Source: Bacteroidales bacterium (lineage in GTDB: Bacteria > Bacteroidota > Bacteroidia > Bacteroidales > FEN-979). From it: 64,000 bases of DNA. The translations under genes were made by a program, and so were the position numbers. The stretch is taken from positions 5,243 to 69,242 of the forward strand of contig JALNZC010000021.1 in NCBI GenBank assembly GCA_023229525.1, read 5' to 3'. The notes beneath the pieces are model-generated. The model was not told the DNA's origin. It did no database searches and saw only the letters and a list, made by a program, of their open reading frames with translations. Shown one piece after another: positions 36,035 through 44,728 of the stretch. Position 1 is the stretch's first letter; every line of letters starts with the position of its first letter.

Positions 36035-36932
36035 CGGGTTGATCTTCGATATCCGACGGTTTTCGGTGCATGACGGACCTGGTATCCGGACGACGGTTTT
36101 TTTCAAAGGGTGTCCCCTCTCCTGCTGGTGGTGTCATAATCCGGAAAGCCAGGATTTCAAATCGGAAAAATCAATCCGGAACCTGATCCTTTCCGGTGAA
36201 CGTTTTGAAAGATCCGAAACAACCGGGAAGTTGATGTCTGTTGATGAAGTAATGTTTGAGGTACTTAAGGATCAGTTGTTTTATGATGAATCCGGGGGCG
36301 GTGTGACATTTTCAGGCGGTGAGCCACTGATGCAGGAGATGTTTTTGCTTGATCTTCTGAAAGCCTGTAAACAAAAAGGATTGCATACTACCTTGGATAC
36401 TTCAGGATATGCCCCAAAGAAGGTCCTTGAAAATATTGCAGAACATGTCGATCTGTTTTTATATGATCTGAAAATCATCGACAACACACTTCACAAGAAA
36501 TATACCGGCGTTTCCAACAGATCGATCCTCGAAAACCTGAAATTCCTTTATCGTACCGGAAAAAATGTTATTATCCGGTTTCCGGTGATCCCCGGAATAA
36601 CCGATACGACTGAAAACATTAACAACATGAAGGAATTCATTACAAATCATCAAATTCCCACATCTTCAAATTTTCAAATTCCTACATCTTCAAATCTTCA
36701 AATCCCCACATCTTCAAATCTTCAAATCCCCACATCTTCAAATTTTCAAATTTCCAAATTTTCAAATTTCCAAATCAGCCTTCTCCCCTATCATTCCATG
36801 GCCCGTGAAAAATATCGGAGGTTCAGTAAAATCAACAAGCTCAAAGATCTACCTGACCTGAAAAAAGATGAATTGCTTCCATTGAAAAGGGAATTCGAAT
36901 CCATCGGGGGAAAGGTCTCGCTGGGAGGATGA
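36027..36932 (+). CDS. Glycyl-radical enzyme activating enzyme (radical SAM), with in-frame repeat insertion
   Basis: 301 residues, starting at GTG 36027 (a TTG at 36039 is also possible, since homology starts at LIFDIRRFSVHDGPGIR). The radical-SAM cluster motif is CPLSCWWC (C29, C33, C36) followed by HNPES, and GGVTFSGGEPL is the SAM-binding GGE motif. It lacks the extra ferredoxin-type insert with eight cysteines found in many activases, so it is PflA-like in size. It should place the glycyl radical on the enzyme encoded at 38688. Residues about 207-250 are a repeat (units such as QIPTSSNF and QIPTSSNL) that interrupts the normal fold before the ISLLPYHSMAREKY strand. The activity of this variant is uncertain. 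Confidence 0.9.
   Translation: MNSGLIFDIRRFSVHDGPGIRTTVFFKGCPLSCWWCHNPESQDFKSEKSIRNLILSGERFERSETTGKLMSVDEVMFEVLKDQLFYDESGGGVTFSGGEPLMQEMFLLDLLKACKQKGLHTTLDTSGYAPKKVLENIAEHVDLFLYDLKIIDNTLHKKYTGVSNRSILENLKFLYRTGKNVIIRFPVIPGITDTTENINNMKEFITNHQIPTSSNFQIPTSSNLQIPTSSNLQIPTSSNFQISKFSNFQISLLPYHSMAREKYRRFSKINKLKDLPDLKKDELLPLKREFESIGGKVSLGG
36648..36776 (+). repeat. In-frame tandem repeat inside the activase gene
   Basis: About five copies of a 24-base unit (CAAATTCCCACATCTTCAAA-like, with TTTT or TCTT joints) decaying into CAAATTTC units. It keeps the reading frame and adds about 40 Ser/Asn/Gln-rich residues. Confidence 0.92.
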
Positions 36933-36941
36933 AAGGGATTT

Positions 36942-36978
36942 ACGAAGGACGAGGGACGAAGGACGAGGGACGAAGTGA
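36942..36978. repeat. Degenerate 7-bp tandem repeat (GGACGAG-type)
   Basis: Five units alternating GGACGAG and GGACGAA, about 10 bases after the activase stop. It is the same family as 34405. Confidence 0.88.
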
Positions 36979-37019
36979 GATTGTGAGGATTATTTCATCA
37001 GGTGAACCTGGAATTGTTA

Positions 37020-37691
37020 TTATTTCAACTTGAAAGAATATCCGACGGAGACGCCGAGTGACATACTTCTTCCGATTACAAAAGGATCCTCAATAACGTC
37101 ACTTAAACCATAGAGATAGGATATTCTGAGAACAACATCACCCGGACCAAGCCGATATGATCCGGCAAATTCGGTAATCCAGGACAGGTCAACCTCATTG
37201 AACCGTGAAAAGGGCATGAAAAACCGGCTGTAAGGTCCCGAAAAAAGGGCGCCGCCATTGGGTTGTCCTACTGCAAAATCTGCCTGGATCCCGGTAGCAA
37301 CCTGCAATCCGAATTTACTGCTTTTAAAAGGAAGATGATATCCCAACAATGTGGATAAACCAATGTAATGTTGCCGCGCGGCAGTTGTCCATGGATATTC
37401 TGTTGAATCAATAAAAGTAACCCGCGACAGTCCTTTATCGCTGTAACGAAACCCAGGGGAAAAGAAGAAATGATTGCCAAGTTCAATATCTGCAATAAGA
37501 GCTACCATAAGAGAACCCACATTCCTTTCCAGCGACATGGAATCGAGCAAATAATCGGTTCGACCTACCCGTGAATATTCTGCGACACTGGTATGGGTGC
37601 CAAGATATCCAACCTGAATACTGATAGAATTCTGTGCCTGAAGCAACAAATTGAAGAACCCCAATAAACCAATCAATATAACCTTTTTCAT
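37020..37691 (-). CDS. Small outer-membrane beta-barrel protein
   Basis: 223 residues. A signal peptide (MKKVILIGLLGFFNLLLQAQ) is followed by alternating amphipathic strands, such as SISIQVGYLGTHTSV, HFFFSPGFRYSDKGLS and DVVLRISYLYGL. The C-terminus SLGVSVGYSFKLK has the aromatic penultimate pattern of barrel strands. The size suggests an 8-strand, OmpX/OmpA-like barrel. The function is unknown. It is transcribed divergently from the similar-sized protein at 38049. Confidence 0.7.
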   Translation of the reverse strand: MKKVILIGLLGFFNLLLQAQNSISIQVGYLGTHTSVAEYSRVGRTDYLLDSMSLERNVGSLMVALIADIELGNHFFFSPGFRYSDKGLSRVTFIDSTEYPWTTAARQHYIGLSTLLGYHLPFKSSKFGLQVATGIQADFAVGQPNGGALFSGPYSRFFMPFSRFNEVDLSWITEFAGSYRLGPGDVVLRISYLYGLSDVIEDPFVIGRSMSLGVSVGYSFKLK

Positions 37692-37838
37692 GTATTTTTT
37701 TTTACTTCTGATTGACTACATCTTTTTGAAAGAATCTTTCTGGCAAATTTAGTTTAACTTTTGAAAACCGGCATCATCAGCTGGGTATAGTTAATCAATT
37801 GGAATGAAGCCCAGGGCAGGCCATGGACTCGAATTCCG

Positions 37839-37907
37839 CCCCAAGGAGCAGGGAATTTACCTTGGGGACCTCAACCACTGCACCCCTTCTCCTTAAGGAG
37901 AAGGGGT
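37839..37907. repeat. Two adjacent palindromes, including GC-rich element copy 5
   Basis: A first hairpin has arms CCCCAAGG (37839-37846) and CCTTGGGG (37860-37867). The second is a perfect 26-bp palindrome at 37882-37907 with arms ACCCCTTCTCC and GGAGAAGGGGT around TTAA. Both lie in the 357-bp gap 37692-38048 between divergent genes; the rest of the gap shows no gene. Confidence 0.8.
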
Positions 37908-38048
37908 CGGAGGATGAGGTGATTAAAGGAATTTTCACGATGTCCAATGATAATTTGTTTTTCGGGGTATCAAAAATGGCAACGATGTATTGTTTTTCAT
38001 TCTGGTATTTTGGTAATTTAGCCGTGTTAACCACTAAAATCAATCTTC

Positions 38049-38669
38049 ATGAAAAAACTTTTATTTTCTCTTCTTCTCTTATTGGCTGCTCCGGTAATAG
38101 CCAGCGCTCAAACAGTAGAAATCACTCCTTTCGGGGGTTATGTATTCCCCTGTAGATGGTATGCAACCGGCGGTAATATGTATTTCCTCGGCAACGGACA
38201 GTATGGCGGTATGTTAAGCTTTGGTATTAGCAGAGTTATGGATGTTGACCTCATCTATAACCGCAGCGATACAAAAGCACAAATAAATATCCCCGGATTC
38301 AAATACGATGTAGTGCCTTTGAGCATCAATTACTTTCAGATTGGCGGAGCAAAAAATTTCAGGATCAATAAAATTGTATCCCCGTTTTTCGGGTTAAATT
38401 TCGGAGGATGTCTGGCTGCCCCAAAAACTGGAGCCTATAATGATCAATGGTTTTTTTCTGTCGGGATGAATGCGGGCTCAAAGTTTTACTTCACCAAAAG
38501 AGTCGGTCTCCGGTTGCAGGCTCAGCTATACATGCCGATACAAAGTGTCGGTTATATGTTTTACGTTGGATCCGGTGGCGCCGGCAGCGGTATTACCCTG
38601 AACTCCACCCTGGTCCAGTTTGGATTCACCGGAGGTTTGATTTTCCGGCTTGGCCCGGTGTTTCCCTGA
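38049..38669 (+). CDS. Outer-membrane beta-barrel-like protein
   Basis: 206 residues with a signal peptide (MKKLLFSLLLLLAAPVIASA, then QTVEIT). Alternating strands follow: VEITPFGGYVFPCRWY, MLSFGISRVMDVDLIYN, VVPLSINYFQIGGAKNF and VGLRLQAQLYMPIQSV. This is the pattern of porin-family or OMP_b-brl-like proteins. The C-terminus GFTGGLIFRLGPVFP ends in Pro rather than Phe, slightly unusual. The gene is 18 bp before the glycyl-radical enzyme gene, so they may be co-transcribed. The function is unknown. Confidence 0.72.
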   Translation: MKKLLFSLLLLLAAPVIASAQTVEITPFGGYVFPCRWYATGGNMYFLGNGQYGGMLSFGISRVMDVDLIYNRSDTKAQINIPGFKYDVVPLSINYFQIGGAKNFRINKIVSPFFGLNFGGCLAAPKTGAYNDQWFFSVGMNAGSKFYFTKRVGLRLQAQLYMPIQSVGYMFYVGSGGAGSGITLNSTLVQFGFTGGLIFRLGPVFP

Positions 38670-38687
38670 ATAATTTGACTTTGAACA

Positions 38688-40289
38688 ATGACTGACCGAA
38701 TTAAGTTTCTCCGGGAACAGAGTTTGAATGCTGTAAACCGGATCTCAGCTGAACGTGCAGAGCTGGTAACCGGATTTTATCAGTCGGGAATTGATCGTGA
38801 AGTTTCTGTTCCTGTAACTCGTGCTCTAACACTGCAGTACATTCTGATGCATAAACACCTTTGCATCAACGAAGGAGAACTCATTGTCGGAGAACGTGGT
38901 CCGGCCCCAAAAGCGGTTCCGACCTACCCTGAAATCACCCTTCATTCCCTCCAAGATCTTGAAATTCTCGACACCCGGCCTAAAGTATCCTATAAGATTG
39001 ATGCCGAAACAAAAAAAATTTACCGTGAGAAAATAATCCCATTCTGGCAAGGTAAAAGCAACCGCGACCGGATCATGCGTTCACTCCCGACCGACTGGCA
39101 CGATGCATACAATGCCGGAATATTCACGGAATTTCAGGAACAGCGCGGACCGGGACATACCGTCGCAGGCAATAAGATCTACCAAAAGGGAATGCTGGAT
39201 ATTATTGACGATATTCATGAATCCTATACAAAACTCGACTTTTTCAACGACCCTCATGCCTTAGAAAAGCAGGAAGAACTTAAAGCCATGGAGATTGCGG
39301 CAAATGCTGTTATCATGTATGCCAACCGATATGCTGATGAGCTTGAGATGCGCGCACGACAATTGGGATCACAGGATTCAAGATTCAGGATTCAGGATAC
39401 CTGCTTTACAAGCATGCAGACAACATCCGGCATCGGTTATCAGCCATCAGAGCTGTTTGAATTAGCCGGGATCTGCCGTCATGTTCCTGCTCATGCTCCG
39501 CGTACTTTTCATGAAGCACTGCAATACTATTGGTTTGTTCATCTTTGTGTCATTACGGAAGTCAATCCGTGGGACTCTTTCAATCCGGGCAGATTGGATC
39601 AGCATCTGTATCCCTTTTATAAAAACGACCTTGAAGCCGGAATTCTGACGAAGGAAAAGGCCATCGAAATCCTTCAAAGTTTCTGGATAAAATTCAACAA
39701 TCATCCAGCTCCTCCGAAAATCGGTGTCACTGCGCTGGAAAGCAATACCTACACCGATTTTACCCTGATTAACCTGGGAGGTGTGAAACCGGATGGTTCC
39801 GATGCTGTGAACGAACTTACTTTCATCCTCCTCGATATAATCGAAGAATTGAGGCTGTTACAACCTGGTTCAATGGTACAGGTGAGCAAAAAAAATCCGG
39901 ATGGCTTCATTCACCGTGCGCTGCAAATCACGAAAACCGGATTTGGACAGCCTTCTTTTTTCAATACCGATGCCATTGTGCAAGAACTTGTCCGGCAGGG
40001 TAAAGATGTGATCGATGCCCGCAATGGTGGGGCCAGCGGCTGTGTGGAAGCAGGTGCTTTTGGTACCGAAGCATATATTCTGAGCGGCTATTTCAACCTT
40101 ACCAAGGTGTTGGAAATAACGCTTCACGACGGGTTTGACCAGCGAACGAAGAAACAGATCGGACTCCATACGGGCAATCCTGAAAAATTCAAGTCATTCG
40201 ATGAACTGATCAATGCATTCAAAGTGCAGCTCAATCATTTCATTGACATCAGTAAAAGGCAACAACATTATTGCGCGGATCTTTGCTGA
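38688..40289 (+). CDS. Glycyl-radical enzyme, N-terminal part (frameshifted)
   Basis: 533 codons that match the first two-thirds of a pyruvate-formate-lyase-like glycyl-radical enzyme. The active-site loop reads NGGASGCVEAGAFG with the thiyl-radical Cys at residue 452 and the CxE motif of dehydratase/lyase types (true PFL has two adjacent Cys). Other landmarks are EALQYYWFVHLCVITEVNPW and PGSMVQVSKKNPDGF. The frame is lost at about 40251: the last 10 residues are read out of frame, and the correct continuation (VKGNNIIARIFADYIPVPFL) is one frame over. At residues about 226-237 a short repeat replaces normal sequence. Substrate class (hydroxyproline-, choline-, diol- or other) cannot be set. 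Confidence 0.85.
   Translation: MTDRIKFLREQSLNAVNRISAERAELVTGFYQSGIDREVSVPVTRALTLQYILMHKHLCINEGELIVGERGPAPKAVPTYPEITLHSLQDLEILDTRPKVSYKIDAETKKIYREKIIPFWQGKSNRDRIMRSLPTDWHDAYNAGIFTEFQEQRGPGHTVAGNKIYQKGMLDIIDDIHESYTKLDFFNDPHALEKQEELKAMEIAANAVIMYANRYADELEMRARQLGSQDSRFRIQDTCFTSMQTTSGIGYQPSELFELAGICRHVPAHAPRTFHEALQYYWFVHLCVITEVNPWDSFNPGRLDQHLYPFYKNDLEAGILTKEKAIEILQSFWIKFNNHPAPPKIGVTALESNTYTDFTLINLGGVKPDGSDAVNELTFILLDIIEELRLLQPGSMVQVSKKNPDGFIHRALQITKTGFGQPSFFNTDAIVQELVRQGKDVIDARNGGASGCVEAGAFGTEAYILSGYFNLTKVLEITLHDGFDQRTKKQIGLHTGNPEKFKSFDELINAFKVQLNHFIDISKRQQHYCADLC
39372..39399 (+). repeat. In-frame short tandem repeat inside the glycyl-radical enzyme gene
   Basis: Four units of 7-8 bases (AGGATTC, AAGATTC, AGGATTC, AGGATAC). 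It encodes QDSRFRIQDT, which lies where other family members have a charged helix, before ELAGICRHVPAHAPRTF. Confidence 0.75.
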
Positions 40290-41112
40290 TTACATACCTG
40301 TGCCATTTCTTTCGCTGATCATTGATGACTGTGTTTCGAACGGTATTGATTATAATGCGGGTGGCGCCCGTTACAATACAACCTATATTCAGGGGGTAGG
40401 TCTTGGAAGTGTCACCGATTCCCTTACGGCATTGAAATACCATGTTTTCGATAAGAAGACCATCGGAATGAAAGGACTGTGCAGGGCTATGGAAATGGAT
40501 TTTAAAGATTTTGAAGAACTGCAGATTGAACTCATCTACAATACGCCCAAATACGGGAATGACGAGGATTATGCCGATGATCAGGCAAAAGCTGTGTTCG
40601 AACTATTCTATGACGCGGCGGATGGTCGATCCACAACCATCGGCGGGACACACCGGATCAATATGCTTCCCACCACCTCCCATGTATATTTCGGAAGTGT
40701 GACAGGAGCCACCCCCGACGGTCGCACCTGCGGGCAACCGCTTTCGGAAGGAATTTCACCGTTCCAGGGAGCAGATCACAAAGGACCTACCGCAGTATTG
40801 AAATCTGCAGCCAAAATCGATCATATCCGGACTGGTGGCACTTTGCTTAACCAGAAATTTTCACCCGGGTTTTTTGAAGGAGAGGAAAGCATCAAAAAGA
40901 TTACTTACCTGATCCGAACTTATTTCAGGATGGACGGTCACCATATCCAATTCAATGTAGTTTCAGCCGAAACACTGCGTGACGCCCAAAAGCATCCGGA
41001 AAAATACCGTGACCTGATTGTAAGGGTCGCAGGTTATAGTGATTATTTCAATGATCTTGGTGAAGAACTTCAAAATGAGATCATAAGACGAACAGAACAC
41101 AAAGCATTATGA
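40213..41112 (+). CDS. Glycyl-radical enzyme, C-terminal part (frameshifted)
   Basis: This frame continues the enzyme from about 40252 to its normal end; the first 13 codons from the ATG at 40213 are out-of-frame overlap. It has the NAGGARYNTTYIQGVGLG region, the ATPDGRTCGQPLSEGISPFQGAD segment in two parts, and the glycyl-radical loop RVAGYSDYF with the radical Gly at 41032-41034. Taken with the first part, the enzyme would be about 807 residues, the usual size for this family. One extra A at 40251, or two missing bases, explains the break. Its stop overlaps the GH31 start as ATGA. Confidence 0.85.
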   Translation: MHSKCSSIISLTSVKGNNIIARIFADYIPVPFLSLIIDDCVSNGIDYNAGGARYNTTYIQGVGLGSVTDSLTALKYHVFDKKTIGMKGLCRAMEMDFKDFEELQIELIYNTPKYGNDEDYADDQAKAVFELFYDAADGRSTTIGGTHRINMLPTTSHVYFGSVTGATPDGRTCGQPLSEGISPFQGADHKGPTAVLKSAAKIDHIRTGGTLLNQKFSPGFFEGEESIKKITYLIRTYFRMDGHHIQFNVVSAETLRDAQKHPEKYRDLIVRVAGYSDYFNDLGEELQNEIIRRTEHKAL

Positions 41113-43502
41113 ATAAAATTATTCTTTATCTGGTATTGGTTTTTCTCTTTAATCAGTTGTCCGCCCAGACCGATCAGGTGATCCAACCCGGGAATTTAAA
41201 ATCATTAAAAAAGATTGATCATGGCGTTCTTGTAAAAACAGACAAAGCGCATCTGATGATCCAGGTTTACCAGCCCCAGGTCATCCGTGTCAGGCTTTCG
41301 CAAACTCCTTTAACCGGAGATTTTTCCTATTCTGTTATCCGTCAACCCGAAGGGAATTTTAAAGAGATCCGGGAGACTTCAGTGGAATGGCAATTGCTGA
41401 CCGATTCGCTGAAAGTAATCATCACAAAAAGTCCCTTGGTATTGAAGATATATAACATTAAAGATCAAGTTATATGCGAAGATTATCAGAAGTTTTCCTA
41501 CACCTGGCAGGGAACGGAAGTGACCAGTTATAAAAAGCTTTTCCCGGATGAGAAATTTTTAGGTCTTGGAGAAAAAACCGGCAATGTCAACCGTCGGGGT
41601 GAGAAATTCGAGAACTGGAATTCGGATGTTCCTGCATACGCACTGAATGCCGATCCAATTTATCAAAGTATCCCCTTTTACATTGGGATCCACGATAAAG
41701 TGACCTACGGAATTTTCCTGGATAACTATTTCCGCACAAAATTCAATTTTGGCGCATCGACCGATGAACAGTATGCCTATTTTTCAGCGGCCAATGGTGA
41801 AATGAATTACTATTTTTTCGGCGCATCTTCCATAGCAGGGATCATCCGCGATTATACCTGGCTAACTGGGCGGATGTCGATGCCTCCCTTATGGACTATG
41901 GGTTACCAGCAATGTCGCTGGAGTTATTTCCCCGAATCGGAGGTACTCAGTCTTGCCCATGAATTCCGGGATAAAAAGATTCCTTGTGATGTGATCTACT
42001 TGGATATCGACTACATGGATTCATACAAAATATTTACCTGGAACAAGGAGAAATTCCCAAACCCCAAAGAGATGATTGGTAAATTGAATGACCTCGGATT
42101 CCATGTCGTCACGATTGTAGATCCCGGGATCAAGATCGAAAAAGGATATTTTGCTTACGATGAAGGAGTTAAAAACAATTATTTTGCGAAATACCCCGAT
42201 GGCGAATTCTATACGGGAAGCGTATGGCCCGGCCGTTGTCATTTCCCAGATTTCACCAAGGAAACCGTTCGTACCTGGTGGGGTAATTCCTTTACCAGGC
42301 TCACTGAACCCGGTGTGGAAGGATTCTGGAACGACATGAATGAACCGGCCACCTGGGGACAGAGTATCCCGAATCTTGTTCAGTTCGATTTCGATGGCCG
42401 TAAAGCATCTATGGCTGAAACACATAATGTATATGGATTGAACATGACGCGGGCGACCTTTGAAGGAACCAAAAAACTGATTAACGGGAAACGTCCGTTC
42501 GTTCTTACCCGTGCCGGATTTGCCGGTATCCAGCGTTATTCGGCAGTCTGGACGGGCGATAATGAAGCCACAGACGATCACATGCTTTTATCTGCACGAA
42601 TGGTAAGCAGCATGGGGCTTTCGGGCATTTCATTTGCCGGACCTGATGTCGGTGGTTTTATGGGAAATCCTTCACAAGAGCTCTATCAACGCTGGCTTGC
42701 CCAGGGTGTTTATACTCCTTTTTTCCGCAATCATTCTGCCTGGGGTACCAACCATAAGGAACCCTGGTCGTTTGGCGAAGAGGTTGAGAAAGTATCAAGG
42801 GAACTCATTAATCAGCGGTACCGGCTCATTCCTTACCTCTATTCCATGTTTTACCAATCTACCCTCACGGGAATGCCGGTTGGCCGAAGTCTTACCATTG
42901 ATTACACTTTCGATGAGAAAGTATATTGGTATGATTACCAGAACGAATATCTTTACGGTGATAATCTTCTGGTTGTTCCAGTGTCGTGCAAACAGAATGC
43001 AGCCAAAGTTTACCTTCCGGAGGGTGATTGGTACCGGCTGAGCTCCGGGGAATTATTTAAAGGTAATGATGAAGTAATAGTAAATGCACCACTTGACGAC
43101 CTGCCGGTTTTTGTAAAGGCATCGGGAATACTTCCTTTACAATCAGTAATACAATCTACAACCCAGAAACCCTCTTCAACACTGGAGCTTCATATCTACA
43201 ATGGAGACAAAACCAATTCTTTTATCTATTATGAGGACGACGGAACTACCTATCAATATGAAAAAGGTGAATTTTACAAGCGTTTGATCACATTTGACCC
43301 GGTAAAGAGATCCATTTCATTAAGTAAAGTTGAAGGTTCTTTCACCTCAAAATTTTCCAGCATCCGATTGGTATTGCACTCTTTTGGTGAAGTGATGACG
43401 CTGAATGGCGATGGTAAAGATTACACTTTGAAACTGAAATCATCCAAAGAGCGGACAGCAGAGATCCCTCTCGATAATTCGGAAATGAAAATAGTTTATT
43501 AA
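41109..43502 (+). CDS. GH31 alpha-glucosidase, exported
   Basis: 797 residues with a signal peptide (cut near LSAQTDQ). N-terminal beta-sandwich, then a TIM barrel with the GH31 nucleophile in GFWNDMNEPATW and the acid/base in WTGDNEATDDH. Other family features are IPCDVIYLDIDYMDSYKIF, GADVGGF-like FAGPDVGGFMGNP, FFRNHSAWGTNHKEPW and LIPYLYSMFYQS. It releases glucose (or xylose/galactose in some subfamilies) from non-reducing ends in the periplasm. It overlaps the glycyl-radical gene by 4 bp and is followed 10 bp later by a sugar permease, which suggests a small sugar-use operon. Confidence 0.95.
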   Translation: MNKIILYLVLVFLFNQLSAQTDQVIQPGNLKSLKKIDHGVLVKTDKAHLMIQVYQPQVIRVRLSQTPLTGDFSYSVIRQPEGNFKEIRETSVEWQLLTDSLKVIITKSPLVLKIYNIKDQVICEDYQKFSYTWQGTEVTSYKKLFPDEKFLGLGEKTGNVNRRGEKFENWNSDVPAYALNADPIYQSIPFYIGIHDKVTYGIFLDNYFRTKFNFGASTDEQYAYFSAANGEMNYYFFGASSIAGIIRDYTWLTGRMSMPPLWTMGYQQCRWSYFPESEVLSLAHEFRDKKIPCDVIYLDIDYMDSYKIFTWNKEKFPNPKEMIGKLNDLGFHVVTIVDPGIKIEKGYFAYDEGVKNNYFAKYPDGEFYTGSVWPGRCHFPDFTKETVRTWWGNSFTRLTEPGVEGFWNDMNEPATWGQSIPNLVQFDFDGRKASMAETHNVYGLNMTRATFEGTKKLINGKRPFVLTRAGFAGIQRYSAVWTGDNEATDDHMLLSARMVSSMGLSGISFAGPDVGGFMGNPSQELYQRWLAQGVYTPFFRNHSAWGTNHKEPWSFGEEVEKVSRELINQRYRLIPYLYSMFYQSTLTGMPVGRSLTIDYTFDEKVYWYDYQNEYLYGDNLLVVPVSCKQNAAKVYLPEGDWYRLSSGELFKGNDEVIVNAPLDDLPVFVKASGILPLQSVIQSTTQKPSSTLELHIYNGDKTNSFIYYEDDGTTYQYEKGEFYKRLITFDPVKRSISLSKVEGSFTSKFSSIRLVLHSFGEVMTLNGDGKDYTLKLKSSKERTAEIPLDNSEMKIVY

Positions 43503-43512
43503 CCTTCGTGAT

Positions 43513-44715
43513 ATGAACGAAAATTCAACATCCCTGAGGTCCAAGACCTATCCTATTTTCATAGCCTTTCTCTGCATGGGTTTCGGCGATGTGGTTGGAC
43601 CCATGGTCAGCCTGGCCAAACAATCCTTTCAACTATCCAACTTCACGGCCCAATTACTGCCACTTATGGGATTTATCATGTTTGGTTTGTTGTCGGTTCC
43701 CCTGGGAATTTATCAGGATCGCAAAGGCAAAAAATATTTACTTCTGCTGGGATTGATAATCGCATTCACCGGGTTGATGATACCGATCCTAAACGGGATG
43801 TATGGTCCGGTCGTAACATTTGAATCCAATTCAATCGGAAAATTTTATATACTTCTTTTTTCCCTGCTTCTTTTAGGTGCCGGAGCCACGACCCTTCAGG
43901 TTTCCGGAAACCCCATCATGCGCGACGTTTCGCAACCAGGATCATTTTCGAGTAACCTTTCGATGGGCCAATCTATCAAAGCCATCGGATCTTCGATGGG
44001 ATTCCTGCTTCCACCGCTGGTAGCCAGACCTCTCGGACTTGACTGGACCATCCTCTTCCCCATTTACGCCATCCTGATCCTCATCACTTTAATCTGGGTT
44101 TATGCCATAAAAATCGAAGAAAAACGTGAAATGGGATCCAAACCAGTTTCCCTGGCTGCATGTTTGAAACTTCTTGGCAATGGGTATGTGTTCATGATGG
44201 TATTTTCCATTTTTGTTTATGTAGGAGCCGAAGTATCGATGAGTTCAGGTGTCCCGATTCTACTGAAAGAAAAATATGGCATTACCGATTTTGGATTGTT
44301 GGTCGCGTGGGCCCTATTTTTTCTACCGATCGTCGCCGGACGTTTCGGAGGCGCGTTAATACTGCGTTCCCTGGCTCCGAGGAAATTCCTGATCTTCACC
44401 GTAATGATCTCTCTGATTGGAATTCTGATGATGCTCTTCGGCACTATGACGATGGCTTATTTCGGAATAGTTTTGACCGGTTTGGGATTTGCCAATATAT
44501 TCCCGCTGATTTTCTCAATCACGGTGGATAAAATGCCGGAACGTTCCAACGAACTTTCAGGACTTATGGTCTCCGCTATTGTAGGAGGTGCTGTTATTCC
44601 ACCGGTGATGGGGCTTTTAGCCGACAATACTTCATTGCTTGTTGGCTTTGCAGTACCACTTACTTGTGTACTCTGCATTGCATGGTCAGCTCTGGTGACC
44701 TTCAGGACAAAATAA
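43513..44715 (+). CDS. MFS sugar permease
   Basis: 400 residues, about 12 membrane helices, with an MFS loop GIYQDRKGKKYLLLLGLII after helix 2 and a paired loop in the second half (ILRSLAPRKFLIFTVM). The general layout (a gap between helices 6 and 7, GNPIMRDVSQPGSFSSNLS in the first half) resembles FucP/GluP-type hexose:proton symporters. It probably imports the monosaccharide released by the GH31 enzyme upstream. The transglutaminase gene follows by 13 bp. Confidence 0.88.
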   Translation: MNENSTSLRSKTYPIFIAFLCMGFGDVVGPMVSLAKQSFQLSNFTAQLLPLMGFIMFGLLSVPLGIYQDRKGKKYLLLLGLIIAFTGLMIPILNGMYGPVVTFESNSIGKFYILLFSLLLLGAGATTLQVSGNPIMRDVSQPGSFSSNLSMGQSIKAIGSSMGFLLPPLVARPLGLDWTILFPIYAILILITLIWVYAIKIEEKREMGSKPVSLAACLKLLGNGYVFMMVFSIFVYVGAEVSMSSGVPILLKEKYGITDFGLLVAWALFFLPIVAGRFGGALILRSLAPRKFLIFTVMISLIGILMMLFGTMTMAYFGIVLTGLGFANIFPLIFSITVDKMPERSNELSGLMVSAIVGGAVIPPVMGLLADNTSLLVGFAVPLTCVLCIAWSALVTFRTK

Positions 44716-44728
44716 AACAATTCCTCAT

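Noticed and set aside
36648..36776. Regular repeats that might be read as a CRISPR array
   Set aside because: The units are contiguous with no unique spacers, and they stay in frame inside the activase gene.
40240..40270. Programmed ribosomal frameshift in the glycyl-radical enzyme
   Set aside because: No slippery heptamer or downstream structure is apparent, so pseudogene or sequence error is simpler.
42021..42581. A 186-codon frame on the minus strand within the GH31 gene
   Set aside because: It lies antisense to the conserved catalytic barrel and has no recognisable features.
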